Below, one piece after another: positions 16,792 to 25,157 of a DNA stretch of 64,000 nucleotides. Every line of letters starts with the position of its first letter. Within the stretch, counting starts at the first letter, position 1. The notes beneath the pieces are model-generated. The model was given only the letters and a program-made list of their open reading frames with translations. It made no database searches and had not been told where the DNA came from. Made by a program: the position numbers and the translations under genes. The DNA comes from Inquilinus sp052078665 (GTDB taxonomy: Bacteria; Pseudomonadota; Alphaproteobacteria; DSM-16000; Inquilinaceae), in the NCBI RefSeq assembly GCF_052078665.1, contig NZ_JBQJIK010000001.1, forward strand, positions 62,001 through 126,000, in the 5' to 3' direction.

Positions 16792-17096
16792 GCCGCCAGC
16801 CCCCGTGCGGCCCGCGCGATCCGGCAGGCATCGTCGCCCGGCACGCAGTCGCGGCAGACCACCGGCCGGTCGGCATAGACCACGCAGCGGGTGGACCGGC
16901 CGATCTCGCCTTCCAGGGCGGAGCAGCGGTCGCCGTCGCAGCGCATCCGCGCATCGTCCCGATAGCGGCTGGGAACGCGCTCGATCTCCGCGTCGCTCTC
17001 GGTCCAGAACCGCGGCCAGTCGCGGGAGAAGGCGCAGCAGGCGCCGCAGGCCTGGCAGTCGAGCGCCGCGGCCTCGGCGCGGGACATCTCGCCCAT
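16788..17096 (-). CDS. YkgJ-type zinc/iron-chelating cysteine cluster protein
   Basis: 102 aa. Cysteines are in the CxxCGxCC arrangement (C-Q-A-C-G-A-C-C near residues 14-21), followed by C53, C58, C71, C81 and C84 in the pattern of the CxxCxxCC/UPF0153 family, which is thought to bind a metal cluster. Function not established. It forms a small operon with the Sel1 protein downstream. Confidence 0.8.
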   Translation of the reverse strand: MGEMSRAEAAALDCQACGACCAFSRDWPRFWTESDAEIERVPSRYRDDARMRCDGDRCSALEGEIGRSTRCVVYADRPVVCRDCVPGDDACRIARAARGLAA

Positions 17097-17107
17097 CTCA
17101 GCCCCGG

Positions 17108-17353
17108 TCAGGCGCTGCGCTGCTTGCGCGGGGTGCGCTCCACGGCGTCGGCGCTGCGCGGCACCTCGGAGAGATCGGCCTCAGGCACCATGCGCTCCTC
17201 CATCCCGACGACGGCGCGGACCCGGTAGAGCCGGCCGGAGGATTCGCTCGGGTAATGCGCCACCACCTTATAGGCGCCGGCGATCGCGGAGCTGGGGCTG
17301 GGCCGCCGCCAGATGTAGACGGTGCTGCCCACGGCATATCGGATGTTGGTCAT
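17108..17353 (-). CDS. Small conserved hypothetical protein, 81 aa
   Basis: AGGA lies directly before ATG 17353. The sequence (AVGSTVYIW, then AYKVVAHYPSESSGRLYRVRAV) looks like a small beta-barrel of the kind seen in many alphaproteobacterial uncharacterised proteins, and ends in a basic tail. No domain name can be given. It is 11 bases upstream of the Cys-cluster gene on the same strand, so all three may be one operon. Confidence 0.6.
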   Translation of the reverse strand: MTNIRYAVGSTVYIWRRPSPSSAIAGAYKVVAHYPSESSGRLYRVRAVVGMEERMVPEADLSEVPRSADAVERTPRKQRSA

Positions 17354-17694
17354 TCCTGCATTTCTGCGCCCGGCGGAGAGCGCGGTGTAAGGGAACGGCC
17401 CGTCCATCGCGTCGCGGTCATGGACCGGCGGGGCGTGTGTGACCGCAGGTGCATCCCGTCGCCACGGGCACTCTGCGCATCGGGCCCTCAATAAATCCTG
17501 AGATAATATAGCCTAGAACGAATCCAGAAGCGTGTCTGCAAAAATCGTCTGATCCGGTGTCTTCAGGTATATCTCAAGACACCGTTAGTGGTTGTCGTGA
17601 TTTGATTTTTCGCCACGCCCTGGAAATTTGCAACCTGTGGGACCATGGCTGGTCATTTCGAAATATTATCTGGCCAAGTTGGAGCGAGAGGGCC
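17354..17694. other. Intergenic region, A/T-richer, with one clear hairpin
   Basis: 341 bases between divergent small genes. The left half is G/C-rich and featureless. From about 17490 it is A/T-rich (GATAATATAG) and holds the inverted repeat GGTGTCTT / AAGACACC at 17556-17583. The plus-strand frame is open from 17557, but that start lies inside the hairpin and its translation looks non-coding. Confidence 0.5.
17556..17583. promoter_or_regulatory. Inverted repeat in leader of the 81-aa gene
   Basis: Perfect 8-bp arms GGTGTCTT and AAGACACC around a 12-base A/T-rich loop. It could be an operator or an RNA hairpin; no T-tract follows. Confidence 0.35.
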
Positions 17695-17940
17695 ATGCTG
17701 ACGGGCAAACAACAAGGATATCTCGACATGACGGCAGGTGAAATCCGCCTCCCGGCGTATGGCAAGGATCCGGGAACCGCGAAGGCGGCGGAGCGCCAGG
17801 CCCGCGAGGCGCGCCAGGATGCCGAGCGCTATGCCCGACGCGGCAACATGACCATGCATGCGATCTCGCTGCAGGCGGCCCGTGAGCTCGAGGAGGCGGC
17901 TGCCGCCCATCGCGGCCCGGCGCCGAAGGAACGCCGTTGA
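17695..17940 (+). CDS. Small hypothetical protein, 81 aa, highly charged
   Basis: ATG 17695 follows a GAGAGGG ribosome-binding site. After a short N-terminus (MLTGKQQGYLDM) the protein is a long charged Ala/Arg/Glu helix (KAAERQAREARQDAERYARRG), probably a coiled coil. No recognisable family. Its stop overlaps a possible TTG start of the next gene. Confidence 0.5.
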   Translation: MLTGKQQGYLDMTAGEIRLPAYGKDPGTAKAAERQAREARQDAERYARRGNMTMHAISLQAARELEEAAAAHRGPAPKERR

Positions 17941-17975
17941 CGGACAGCAAGGGATTGCCGAGCCGGAAGCGACCG

Positions 17976-18233
17976 ATGGCGTTCTACAAGCTGTATCCGC
18001 GCGACTGGAACGACGAGAGCTGGCGCGGCGAGACCCGGTCGGTGCTGATCGTCCGGGCCGGGAGCGAGATGGAGGCGCGGGCCACGGCCAGCGCCTGGGA
18101 CATGCCCTCCGACCACGCCGAGCAGGCCCGGTGGTCGCAGCGCTGGACCTCGCCCGAGGTGACCCGCTGCCGGGAATTGGCCGGCGATGGCGAGCCGGAG
18201 GTCCTCCTGGCCGGGCGGCGACGCCGGCCGTAG
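17976..18233 (+). CDS. Small hypothetical protein, 85 aa
   Basis: Starts MAFYKLYPRDWN. An in-frame TTG at 17937 overlapping the upstream stop would add 13 residues. It contains SVLIVRAGSEMEARATASAW, resembling a small alpha/beta protein seen as a hypothetical in alphaproteobacteria, and a basic tail. Function unknown; probably co-transcribed with the preceding gene. Confidence 0.5.
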   Translation: MAFYKLYPRDWNDESWRGETRSVLIVRAGSEMEARATASAWDMPSDHAEQARWSQRWTSPEVTRCRELAGDGEPEVLLAGRRRRP

Positions 18234-18243
18234 CCTCGCGTCC

Positions 18244-19206
18244 CTAACCCTCCGCCAGCACCCTTCGCGCCACCGCCAGATCGATGTTGCCGCCGGTCAG
18301 GATCAGGCCGACGCGCTTGCCCTGCATCCGCCCGCGCTCCTGCAGCAGCGCCGCCAGGGCCGCCGCGCCGGCGCCCTCGGCCAGGTTGTGGGTGTCGGTC
18401 CAATAGGCGCGCAAGGCCACGGCGACCTCGCCGTCGGTCACCCGCACAATCCGCTCGGCGCCGGCCCGGATGATGGCGAAGGCCTCCGGGTCCGGCACCC
18501 GGCAGGCCATGCCGTCGGCGAAGGTCTGCGCGGTCTCGGTCGTCACCACCCGCCCGGCCTCGAGCGACAGCGCCATTGCCGGCGCCTCGGTCGAGACCAC
18601 GCCGACGATCCGGGTCTTCAGGCCCAAGAGGTCGCGGGTGCGGATCAGGCCGGAGATGCCCGACCCCATGCCGATCGGCACATAGACGGCGTCGAGATCG
18701 GCCACCGCCCGGAACAGCTCCAGCGCATAGGTGGCGGCGCCGCGCATCAGGTCGGGATGGAAGGCCGGCGCCATCTCCAGCCCGCGCTCCCCGGCCAGGT
18801 GCCGGGCATGGGCATAGGCCTCGTCGAAGTCGCGGCCGTGCTCCACCAGCTCCGCCCCGAAGGCGCGCATGGCGGCGTTCTTCTCGATCGAATTGCCGTG
18901 CGGCACCACCACGGTGACGGCCAGAGCCTGCCCTTCGCCGCGCGCGGCGAAGGGCAGGCTCTGGCCGTGATTGCCGCGCGTCGCCGTGACGATGCCGCGG
19001 ATCTCCGGCCGGCGGCGGCGCAGCGCATCGATGAAGACCAGGCCGTTGCGCGCCTTGTAGGCGCCGATCGGGGTGTGGTTCTCGTGCTTGACCCAGACCT
19101 CGCAGCCGGTGCGCGCGGCCAGCTGCGGCCAGGCGAATTGCGGCGTCGGCGGCATGGTCGCGTGCACCAGCCGGGCGGCATCCTCGAGGGCGGTCAGGTC
19201 GAACAT
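18244..19206 (-). CDS. PLP-dependent threonine/serine dehydratase-like protein
   Basis: 320-aa fold-type II PLP enzyme. The Schiff-base lysine is K51 in IGAYKARNG; RGNHGQ forms the substrate loop, GSGISG-type glycines bind the phosphate, and LTGGNID closes the cofactor site. There is no ACT domain, so it is a catabolic-type ammonia-lyase that could act on L-Thr, L-Ser or a hydroxy-amino acid; the specificity cannot be read. It is divergent from a MocR regulator, which probably controls it. Confidence 0.88.
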   Translation of the reverse strand: MFDLTALEDAARLVHATMPPTPQFAWPQLAARTGCEVWVKHENHTPIGAYKARNGLVFIDALRRRRPEIRGIVTATRGNHGQSLPFAARGEGQALAVTVVVPHGNSIEKNAAMRAFGAELVEHGRDFDEAYAHARHLAGERGLEMAPAFHPDLMRGAATYALELFRAVADLDAVYVPIGMGSGISGLIRTRDLLGLKTRIVGVVSTEAPAMALSLEAGRVVTTETAQTFADGMACRVPDPEAFAIIRAGAERIVRVTDGEVAVALRAYWTDTHNLAEGAGAAALAALLQERGRMQGKRVGLILTGGNIDLAVARRVLAEG

Positions 19207-19275
19207 GGGTCGGCGCTCCGATGTCGGGATTGACCCCAGCATCGGCGGAGCGGATTGTGTGGGTCAACGAAGACA

Positions 19276-19290
19276 TTGTCTGGCAGACAA
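19276..19290. promoter_or_regulatory. Perfect 15-bp palindrome before the MocR gene
   Basis: TTGTCTG-G-CAGACAA immediately precedes the ATG at 19293, so it covers the ribosome-binding region or is a transcriptional operator for the 86-bp divergent promoter region. Candidate site for the MocR regulator itself. Confidence 0.5.
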
Positions 19291-19292
19291 GA

Positions 19293-20702
19293 ATGTGGGT
19301 CCCGAGCCTGGAGGGGCGCAGCCCGGTCCGCTACCTGGCCATCGTCGAAGCGCTGGCCGACGCCATCGCCGCGGGCGACCTGCGGCCCGGCGAACGGCTG
19401 CCGACCCATCGCGACCTGGCCTGGAAGCTCGGGCTGAACGTCAGCACCGTGACCCAGGCCTATCGCGAGGCGGCGCGGCGGCACCTGGTCTCGGGCGAGG
19501 TCGGGCGCGGCACCTATGTCCTGGCAGCCAGCCGCGAGGCGGCGCTGTTCGGCCTCAAGGCAGCGGTGTCAAACGGTGCCGCCGCGCCGATCGACCTGTC
19601 GACCACTGTCCCGGCGGTCGACCCGGACAGCGCCGACCTCGCCGCCGCCTTGGCCGCGGTCGCCGCCGAGGGGCGGATCGACGCCGCCCTGGCCTACCAT
19701 TCGCCGGCGCTGCTGCGGCGGGCCGGGATCGCCGGCGCCGCCTGGCTGGCCACGCGGGGCCTGCACCTCAGGCCGGCCGATGTGGTGCCCTGCGCCGGGG
19801 CGCAGGCGGCGCTGACCGCGGTGCTGCTGCAGCTCTGCGCCCCCGGCGACCCGGTGCTGGTCGAAGACCTCGCCTTCCCCGGCCTGAAGGCGGCGGCGCG
19901 CTGGCTGCGGCTGCCGCTGCACGGCGTCGCCATGGATGGCGAGGGCGTGCTGCCCGAGGCGCTGGACCGTGCCGCCCGCGCCACCGGCGCCAAAGTCGCG
20001 GTGCTGGTGCCGAACCTGCAGAACCCGACCGGCGCGGTGATGGGCCCGGCGCGGCAGGCCGAGATCGCCGCGGTCGCCCGCCGCCACGGGCTGTGGCTGG
20101 TCGAGGACGACGCCTATGGCGCGCTGACCGACCGGCCGCCGCTGGTGGCGCTGGCGCCGGAGCGCGGCGTGCTGGTCACCAGCCTGTCCAAGACCGTGGC
20201 GGCCGGGCTGCGCTTCGGCCTGGTCGCCGGCGCCTGCGCCCCGGTGCGCGACCTGGCCGGGCAGATCCACGCCACCAGCTGGCCGCTGGCGCCGCTGCTG
20301 GGCGAGGTCGCCTGCCGCTGGATCGAGGACGGCACCGCCGCCCGGCGCCTGGCCTGGCAGCGGGCGGAGATCGCGGCCCGGCACGCCCAGGCCCGCCGCG
20401 CGCTGCCCGGGCTGGCCGCGCCCGACCTCGTGCCCGGCCCGCATCTCTGGCTGCCTTTGGCCGCCGATGCCGGCGCCGCCGCGGCCCGCTGCCTCGCCGC
20501 CGGTGTCGAGGTGGTGGCCGCCGATGTCTTCGCGGTGACGCGCGAGGCGCCGCAGGGCCTGCGCCTCAGCCTCGCCGCCGCCAGCAGCCGGGCCGAGTTG
20601 GCCGAGGCGCTGGCCCGGCTGCGCGGGGTATTGGGCGTTCAGAACGGCAGCAGCGAGTCCCTCAGCGTATCCCGCAGCGAGAACACCGTGCCCTCGTCCT
20701 GA
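19293..20702 (+). CDS. MocR-type transcriptional regulator (GntR HTH fused to aminotransferase domain)
   Basis: 469 aa. An N-terminal GntR winged helix (residues about 8-75: RYLAIVEALADAIAAGDLRPGERLPTHRDLA split by the turn, then STVTQAYREA) is followed by a fold-type I aminotransferase-like domain with NLQNPTGAVMGP, VEDDAYGAL and the PLP lysine in TSLSKTVAAGLRFG. MocR proteins sense PLP-amino acid adducts. The ATG at 19293 gives the usual N-terminus; an upstream start at 19221 would read through the palindrome. Its 3' end overlaps the convergent lipoprotein gene by 64 bases. Confidence 0.9.
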   Translation: MWVPSLEGRSPVRYLAIVEALADAIAAGDLRPGERLPTHRDLAWKLGLNVSTVTQAYREAARRHLVSGEVGRGTYVLAASREAALFGLKAAVSNGAAAPIDLSTTVPAVDPDSADLAAALAAVAAEGRIDAALAYHSPALLRRAGIAGAAWLATRGLHLRPADVVPCAGAQAALTAVLLQLCAPGDPVLVEDLAFPGLKAAARWLRLPLHGVAMDGEGVLPEALDRAARATGAKVAVLVPNLQNPTGAVMGPARQAEIAAVARRHGLWLVEDDAYGALTDRPPLVALAPERGVLVTSLSKTVAAGLRFGLVAGACAPVRDLAGQIHATSWPLAPLLGEVACRWIEDGTAARRLAWQRAEIAARHAQARRALPGLAAPDLVPGPHLWLPLAADAGAAAARCLAAGVEVVAADVFAVTREAPQGLRLSLAAASSRAELAEALARLRGVLGVQNGSSESLSVSRSENTVPSS

Positions 20703-21136
20703 TACGGGATCTGGCGGCCGGCGCTGACGAACACGCCCTCGATCCGCCATTTCAGCTCGCCGCGGCGGCCGATCGTGGCCAGCTGGTCGACCAGGCCGAG
20801 GCCGGAGCCGCGCATCGGCACCGACACCTGGCGCTCGCCGCGGGCCGGCAGCAGGAAGGGCCGGTCGGTCCGGCCGCTGCCGAACTCGCGCCCGTTCATC
20901 TCGATCGCCGCGGTCATGGCGTCGACCGAGAGGCCGGTGCCGGCCTGCTCCTCGACCCGCAGCAGCGCCTCCCAGCGCTGCTCGAACATGGTGGCGTCCA
21001 GGGGTCGCAGGTCGATGATGCCGACCCGGGGTGGCGGCGGCCCGGCGAAGGGCGCGGCGCAGGCGGCGAGGGCGCCGGCGGGCAAGAAGGCGAGAAGGCG
21101 GCGGCGGTCGATCGGTCGGCGTGTCGGTCGGTTCAT
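20639..21136 (-). CDS. Putative LEA14-like lipoprotein, 165 aa
   Basis: The N-terminus has a twin-Arg-like stretch (DRRRLLAF) and lipobox LAAC, so an exported lipoprotein is likely. The mature part (RVGIIDLRPLDATMFEQRW, then VPMRGSGLGLVDQL and FSLRDTLRDSLLPF) resembles the LEA type 2/WHy beta-sandwich family of envelope or stress proteins. Its 3' end is convergent with and overlaps the MocR gene. Confidence 0.68.
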   Translation of the reverse strand: MNRPTRRPIDRRRLLAFLPAGALAACAAPFAGPPPPRVGIIDLRPLDATMFEQRWEALLRVEEQAGTGLSVDAMTAAIEMNGREFGSGRTDRPFLLPARGERQVSVPMRGSGLGLVDQLATIGRRGELKWRIEGVFVSAGRQIPYQDEGTVFSLRDTLRDSLLPF

Positions 21137-21234
21137 GGTCCCCGAGGCTCGGTGGCGAATCTGTCAGCGACATGGCATCGGCGGCGGCGCTCGGCTAGCC
21201 TCGGCCATCGCCGCGGCACCCGGGGGAATTTCGC

Positions 21235-21765
21235 ATGGCACCGACCGACCGTCCGTCCTGCATCGCGCATTGGACCGAGATCGAGGGGCCGGACGACCAC
21301 CATTACCGCGGCGACGACGAGCTGATGAGCATCGGCGCGCCCCTCGCCCGGCATTTCGGCCTGACCCGGATCGGCATCCATCACGAGCGGTTGCCGCCCG
21401 GCCGCCGCACCTCCTACCCCCATGCCGAGAGCCATGAGGAGGAGTTCGTCACCGTCCTCGAAGGCACGCCCGACGCCTGGCTCGACGGCGTGCTGCACCG
21501 GCTCAAGCCCGGCGACGCGGTGGGCTTCCCGGCCGGCACCGGCCAGTGCCACACCTTCATCAACAACACCGAGGCCGAGGTCCGGCTGCTGGTCGTCGGC
21601 GAGACGCCGAAGCCGGAGAACCGGATCAACTACCCGCGCAACCCCGAGCAGAAGCCGAAACGCCCCGACTGGTGGCACGACGCGCCGCAGCGCCCGATGG
21701 GCGACCATGACGGCCTGCCCGACAAGGTCCGGGCGGCGCGCGGTCGAGTCAAAGACTCGAAATAA
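21235..21765 (+). CDS. Cupin domain protein, 176 aa
   Basis: Both cupin motifs are intact: G-x5-H-x3-H-x3-E-x6-G (PPGRRTSYPHAESHEEEFVTVLEG) is close to metal-binding type, and GDAVGFPAGTGQCHTFIN is motif 2. The C-terminal tail is Pro/Lys-rich with WWHDAP. Single-domain cytoplasmic cupins include isomerases, dioxygenases and sugar-binding proteins; the activity cannot be assigned. Single gene. Confidence 0.8.
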   Translation: MAPTDRPSCIAHWTEIEGPDDHHYRGDDELMSIGAPLARHFGLTRIGIHHERLPPGRRTSYPHAESHEEEFVTVLEGTPDAWLDGVLHRLKPGDAVGFPAGTGQCHTFINNTEAEVRLLVVGETPKPENRINYPRNPEQKPKRPDWWHDAPQRPMGDHDGLPDKVRAARGRVKDSK

Positions 21766-22126
21766 TATTAGCATCTTGTCTCCAAAGCATTCGCATGGTA
21801 TTATAATGCTGCAATAATACTATATGCACAGTTCTGTCATTCCGCTGCGCAGCCTGAAACCTGCGCCTTGCCGAAGCAGATCTGATGCGGCCGCGAAGCG
21901 CGATCCTCCAGACTTGCGGGTCTGTTGCCGATACAGTTGCTGCGCGGGACTGAGGCGGGCTGACCGCCGCTGTGGAGCAATCACGACTGCTGGAGGGCGC
22001 GCTTTGCCCTTGCGTCTGCGCGGATGCGTCCGCGCGGGACCGTTTCGCCCGGCCGGCGAAGCGGGCGGTCGGGGGTCTGTCCGGTATCCGCGTTCGACGC
22101 TCAGACACTTCATCAAGGAGGAAACC
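21766..22126 (+). other. 361-bp leader and promoter region of the first RTX gene
   Basis: The first 70 bases are strongly A/T-rich, unusual here, and contain TATAAT at 21802-21807 inside an inverted repeat (GTATTAT at 21798-21804, ATAATAC at 21814-21820). The remaining 280 bases are G/C-rich. The coding frame happens to stay open through it, but the translation is low-quality. A long untranslated leader is likely. Confidence 0.5.
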
Positions 22127-23302
22127 ATGGTCGCGATTTTCGGGACGCTCTTGAACGACGTCCTGTTCGGGTCGGCGGTCGCCGACATCATCTGGGGACG
22201 CGGCGGCAACGACTCGCTCTTCGGCCTCGCGGGCAACGATGTGCTGATCGGCGGGGCCGGCAACGACGTCCTGAATGGAGGGCTCGGCGCCGACACGCTG
22301 ATCGGCGGCGACGGCAACGACATTTATGTCGTCGACAACGGCGCCGACAATGTCAACGAGGGCGGGACCGGGATCGACACGGTCAGCGCCTCGGTCTCGT
22401 TCAGCATCGCGGCCGACGCCCTGGTCGAGAACCTGACCCTGACCGGCGCCGCGGTGGTGGGCATCGGCAACGCCCTCAACAACCTGATCCAGGGCAATGG
22501 CGTGGCCAATGGGCTGAGCGGCCTGGACGGCAACGACACACTCCTCGGCTTCGGCGGCAATGACAGCCTGAGCGGTGGCGAGGGCGCCGACCGGCTCGAC
22601 GGCGGCATCGGCGCCGATCTGATGAGCGGCGGCAACGGCAACGACACCTATGTCGTCGACAACGCCGGCGACAATGTCAACGAGGCCGGCACCGGCATCG
22701 ACCTGGTCCTGAGCTCGGTGACCTGGAGCCTGCTTCCGGACCCGCTGGTCGAGAATCTGACCCTGACCGGCGCCGGCGCGATCAGCGGCTTCGGCAACAA
22801 TCTGAACAACACCATCATCGGCAACCTCGCCGACAACGTGCTCTCGGGCGGCTTCGGCAACGACGTCCTGTCGGGAAGCGGCGGCGACGACGACCTGCTG
22901 GGCGGGGCCGGGAATGACAGCCTGTTCGGTGGGACCGGGGTCGACGTGCTCACCGGCGGCCTCGGGGTCGATCTCCTGATCGGCGGGGGGGACCCCGACA
23001 ACTTCGTGTTCACCAGCGTGGCGGACTCGCCGGCCGCCACACCCGACGTGATCGGTGATTTCGTCGAGGCCGGCAACACCGACTTCATCGACCTGTCGGC
23101 GATCGACGCCAACACCCTCGTCGCCGGCATCCAGGACTTCACCTTCGTCGGCCTGGCCTTCCCGAATGATCCGGGCGAGCTCGGCTTCATCCAGGTGGCC
23201 GGCAACACCTTCGTGCGCGCCAACGTGAATGGCGGCGCCGTGGATCTGCTGATCCAGTTGAACGGCCTGCACGCCCTGACGGCTGCGGATTTCATCCTGT
23301 AG
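22127..23302 (+). CDS. RTX calcium-binding secreted protein, 391 aa
   Basis: ATG 22127 is preceded by AAGGAGGA. The N-terminus goes straight into GGXGXD nonapeptides (WGRGGNDSLFGLAGNDVLIG, and so on), interrupted by VDNGADNVNEGGTGIDTVSAS and a VENLTLTG beta module that occurs twice. The C-terminal 100 residues (DNFVFTSVADSP, FIDLSAIDANT, ending AADFIL) are the serralysin-type type I secretion region. There is no N-terminal signal and no catalytic domain, so it is probably a calcium-binding surface, adhesin or matrix protein. The type I exporter is not in the window. It shares its C-terminal design with the RTX protein at 35.2 kb. Confidence 0.88.
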   Translation: MVAIFGTLLNDVLFGSAVADIIWGRGGNDSLFGLAGNDVLIGGAGNDVLNGGLGADTLIGGDGNDIYVVDNGADNVNEGGTGIDTVSASVSFSIAADALVENLTLTGAAVVGIGNALNNLIQGNGVANGLSGLDGNDTLLGFGGNDSLSGGEGADRLDGGIGADLMSGGNGNDTYVVDNAGDNVNEAGTGIDLVLSSVTWSLLPDPLVENLTLTGAGAISGFGNNLNNTIIGNLADNVLSGGFGNDVLSGSGGDDDLLGGAGNDSLFGGTGVDVLTGGLGVDLLIGGGDPDNFVFTSVADSPAATPDVIGDFVEAGNTDFIDLSAIDANTLVAGIQDFTFVGLAFPNDPGELGFIQVAGNTFVRANVNGGAVDLLIQLNGLHALTAADFIL

Positions 23303-23310
23303 CCGTTGCG

Positions 23311-23340
23311 CTTCGGGGAGGCCGGCCGGCCTCCCCGAAG
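23311..23340. terminator. Perfect 30-bp palindrome between convergent RTX and YCII genes
   Basis: CTTCGGGGAGGCCGG followed directly by its complement, with no spacer. It lies 9 bases after the RTX stop and 3 bases before the YCII stop, so it probably serves as a shared bidirectional terminator, despite lacking a T-tract. Confidence 0.7.
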
Positions 23341-23343
23341 TCG

Positions 23344-23694
23344 TCACCCCATCGGCGGCTGCTCGCGCACCTCGATGCTGCCCATCGCCGTCATCGGCGA
23401 TTTCGCGGCGATCGCGACCGCCTCGTCCATGTCGCGGGCCTCGATCAGGATGAAGCCGCCGAGATGCTCCTTGGTCTCGGCATAGGGGCCGTCGGTGACC
23501 GCGGTCCTGTCGCCGCGGCGCCGCACGATCCGGCCGGTCTCCGGCTCGGCCAGCGGGCCGCAGGCGATGATATGGCCGCTGCGGCGGTGCTCGTCGTCAT
23601 AGGTCCTGCAGCGGCGCGTCAGGTCGCGACCCTCCTCGGGCGACAGCCGGCCGGTCAGGGCGGGGTCGACATGGACGATCAGCAGATAGCGCAT
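23344..23694 (-). CDS. YCII/DGPF-domain protein, 116 aa
   Basis: Matches the YCII-related fold by MRYLLIVHVDP at the start, DGPYAETKEHLGGFILIEA (the DGPF-like motif) and the helix DMDEAVAIAAKSP. These ferredoxin-like proteins are often encoded next to ECF sigma factors; none is seen here. Function unknown. Single gene. Confidence 0.85.
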   Translation of the reverse strand: MRYLLIVHVDPALTGRLSPEEGRDLTRRCRTYDDEHRRSGHIIACGPLAEPETGRIVRRRGDRTAVTDGPYAETKEHLGGFILIEARDMDEAVAIAAKSPMTAMGSIEVREQPPMG

Positions 23695-23827
23695 CCCTGG
23701 CCTCCTTTGGTTCCGTCCCTGGTCGCCCGGCCGGCACGGTTATCGACATCGCCGGACTGGAAGCCGAAGCAGGATATGCTCGGCCACAAGAATTCTCACT
23801 GCGGCAACGCTGGGACATACGCCGGCA

Positions 23828-23833
23828 TATAAT
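23828..23833 (+). promoter_or_regulatory. Candidate -10 element of macAB
   Basis: Perfect TATAAT located 53 bases before the macA start; no recognisable -35 hexamer at 16-18 bp, so an activator may be needed. Confidence 0.35.
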
Positions 23834-23885
23834 CCCGGCTATAAGGGCCCGCCCACCGCCCGGCCTGCACGGGCCTTTCATCCGG

Positions 23886-25157
23886 ATGCGGAGCGGACCC
23901 ATCGTCACCAGCACCACCACGTCCCCGGCCCGTCCCCGCCGCAGACGAGGGCGGTTCGTCGCCATCGCCGCGGTCCTGGCCCTGCTCGCCGCCGGCGGCT
24001 TGGCGGCGTGGCACTGGCTGTCGCCGCCCGCCGCCGCGCCGCAGATGACCGCGGCGGCGGCGATCGGCGATGTCGAGGAATCGGTCCTGGCCACCGGCAC
24101 GCTGAAGCCGGCGCGGCTGGTCGCGGTCGGCGCCCAGGCGTCCGGCCGCATCACCTCGGTCAAGGTCGCGCTGGGCCAGACGGTGGCGAAGGGCGACCTG
24201 GTGGCCGAGATCGACAGCGTGACCCAGCAGAACGCGCTGCGCACCGCCCAGGCGTCGCTGGCCAACCTGCGGGCGCAGCGGACCGAGAGGGAGGCGACGC
24301 TGACGCTGAACCGGCTGACCCTGGCCCGGCAGAAGGCGATGACGGCGCAGCGCGCCTCGTCGCAGGCCGAACTGGAATCGGCGCAGGCCGGCGTCGATGT
24401 CACCGAGGCCCAGATCGAGCAGCTCGATGCCCAAATCGTCGAAGGCCAGGTGGCGATCGAGACGGCGCAGGTCGACCTCGGATACACCCGCATCACCGCC
24501 CCGTCGGACGGCACCGTGCTGGCGATCGTCAGCCAGGAAGGGCAGACGGTGAACGCCAGCCAGTCGACCCCGACCATCGTCGTCCTCGGCGACCTCGACA
24601 CCATGATCGTGCGGGCGGAGATCTCGGAGGCCGACGTCGTCGCCGTGCGGCCCGGCCAGCCGGTCTACTTCACCATCCTGGGCGACCGGGAGCAACGCTA
24701 CGAGGCGGCGCTGATGTCGATCGAGCCGGCGCCCGAATCGATCCGCAACGATTCCAGCTTCAGCACCACCACCTCCTCCTCCAGCTCCAGCAGCTCGTCG
24801 TCCTCGACCTCCTCGGCGATCTACTACATCGGCACCTTCGACGTGCCGAATGCCGACGGCCATCTGCGGACGTACATGACCGCCGAGGTGCACATCGTGC
24901 TGGGCCAGGCCCGCGGCGTGGTGACCATTCCCTCCGCCGCCCTGGGGGCCCGCGCGGCTGACGGCAGCCACACCGTCCAGGTCGTCGGCGCCGACGGCAC
25001 CGCGCAGCCGCGCCGGGTCCGGATCGGCCTGAACGACAAGACCGTCGCCGAGGTGCGGTCGGGGCTGAGCGCCGGCGAGCGGGTGGTGACCGGCGGGCTG
25101 GCGGAGCAGGCCGCCGCCGCCGGCTCGTCCGGTCCTCCCGGCCCACCGCCGCCGTGA
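23886..25157 (+). CDS. macA: MacA-type periplasmic adaptor (RND/HlyD fold)
   Basis: 423 aa. One N-terminal membrane anchor (residues about 22-45) is followed by a lipoyl/barrel-sandwich (ATGTLKPARLVAVGAQASG), an alpha-hairpin (about 105-185) and a beta-barrel. A run of about 20 Ser/Thr residues near 298-318 interrupts the beta-barrel; such serine runs occur in other MacA-like proteins. It links MacB to an outer-membrane TolC channel, exporting peptides, siderophores or antibiotics. It overlaps macB by four bases (GTGA). Confidence 0.88.
   Translation: MRSGPIVTSTTTSPARPRRRRGRFVAIAAVLALLAAGGLAAWHWLSPPAAAPQMTAAAAIGDVEESVLATGTLKPARLVAVGAQASGRITSVKVALGQTVAKGDLVAEIDSVTQQNALRTAQASLANLRAQRTEREATLTLNRLTLARQKAMTAQRASSQAELESAQAGVDVTEAQIEQLDAQIVEGQVAIETAQVDLGYTRITAPSDGTVLAIVSQEGQTVNASQSTPTIVVLGDLDTMIVRAEISEADVVAVRPGQPVYFTILGDREQRYEAALMSIEPAPESIRNDSSFSTTTSSSSSSSSSSSTSSAIYYIGTFDVPNADGHLRTYMTAEVHIVLGQARGVVTIPSAALGARAADGSHTVQVVGADGTAQPRRVRIGLNDKTVAEVRSGLSAGERVVTGGLAEQAAAAGSSGPPGPPPP

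Noticed and set aside
17557..17694. N-terminal extension of the 81-aa charged protein
   Set aside because: The start would lie within an inverted repeat; the A/T-rich stretch translates to an unlikely sequence, and a GAGAGGG site precedes ATG 17695.
21824..22126. N-terminal extension of the first RTX protein
   Set aside because: The frame is open but the translation is Arg/Cys-rich and unlike RTX N-termini, and a strong AAGGAGGA site precedes ATG 22127.
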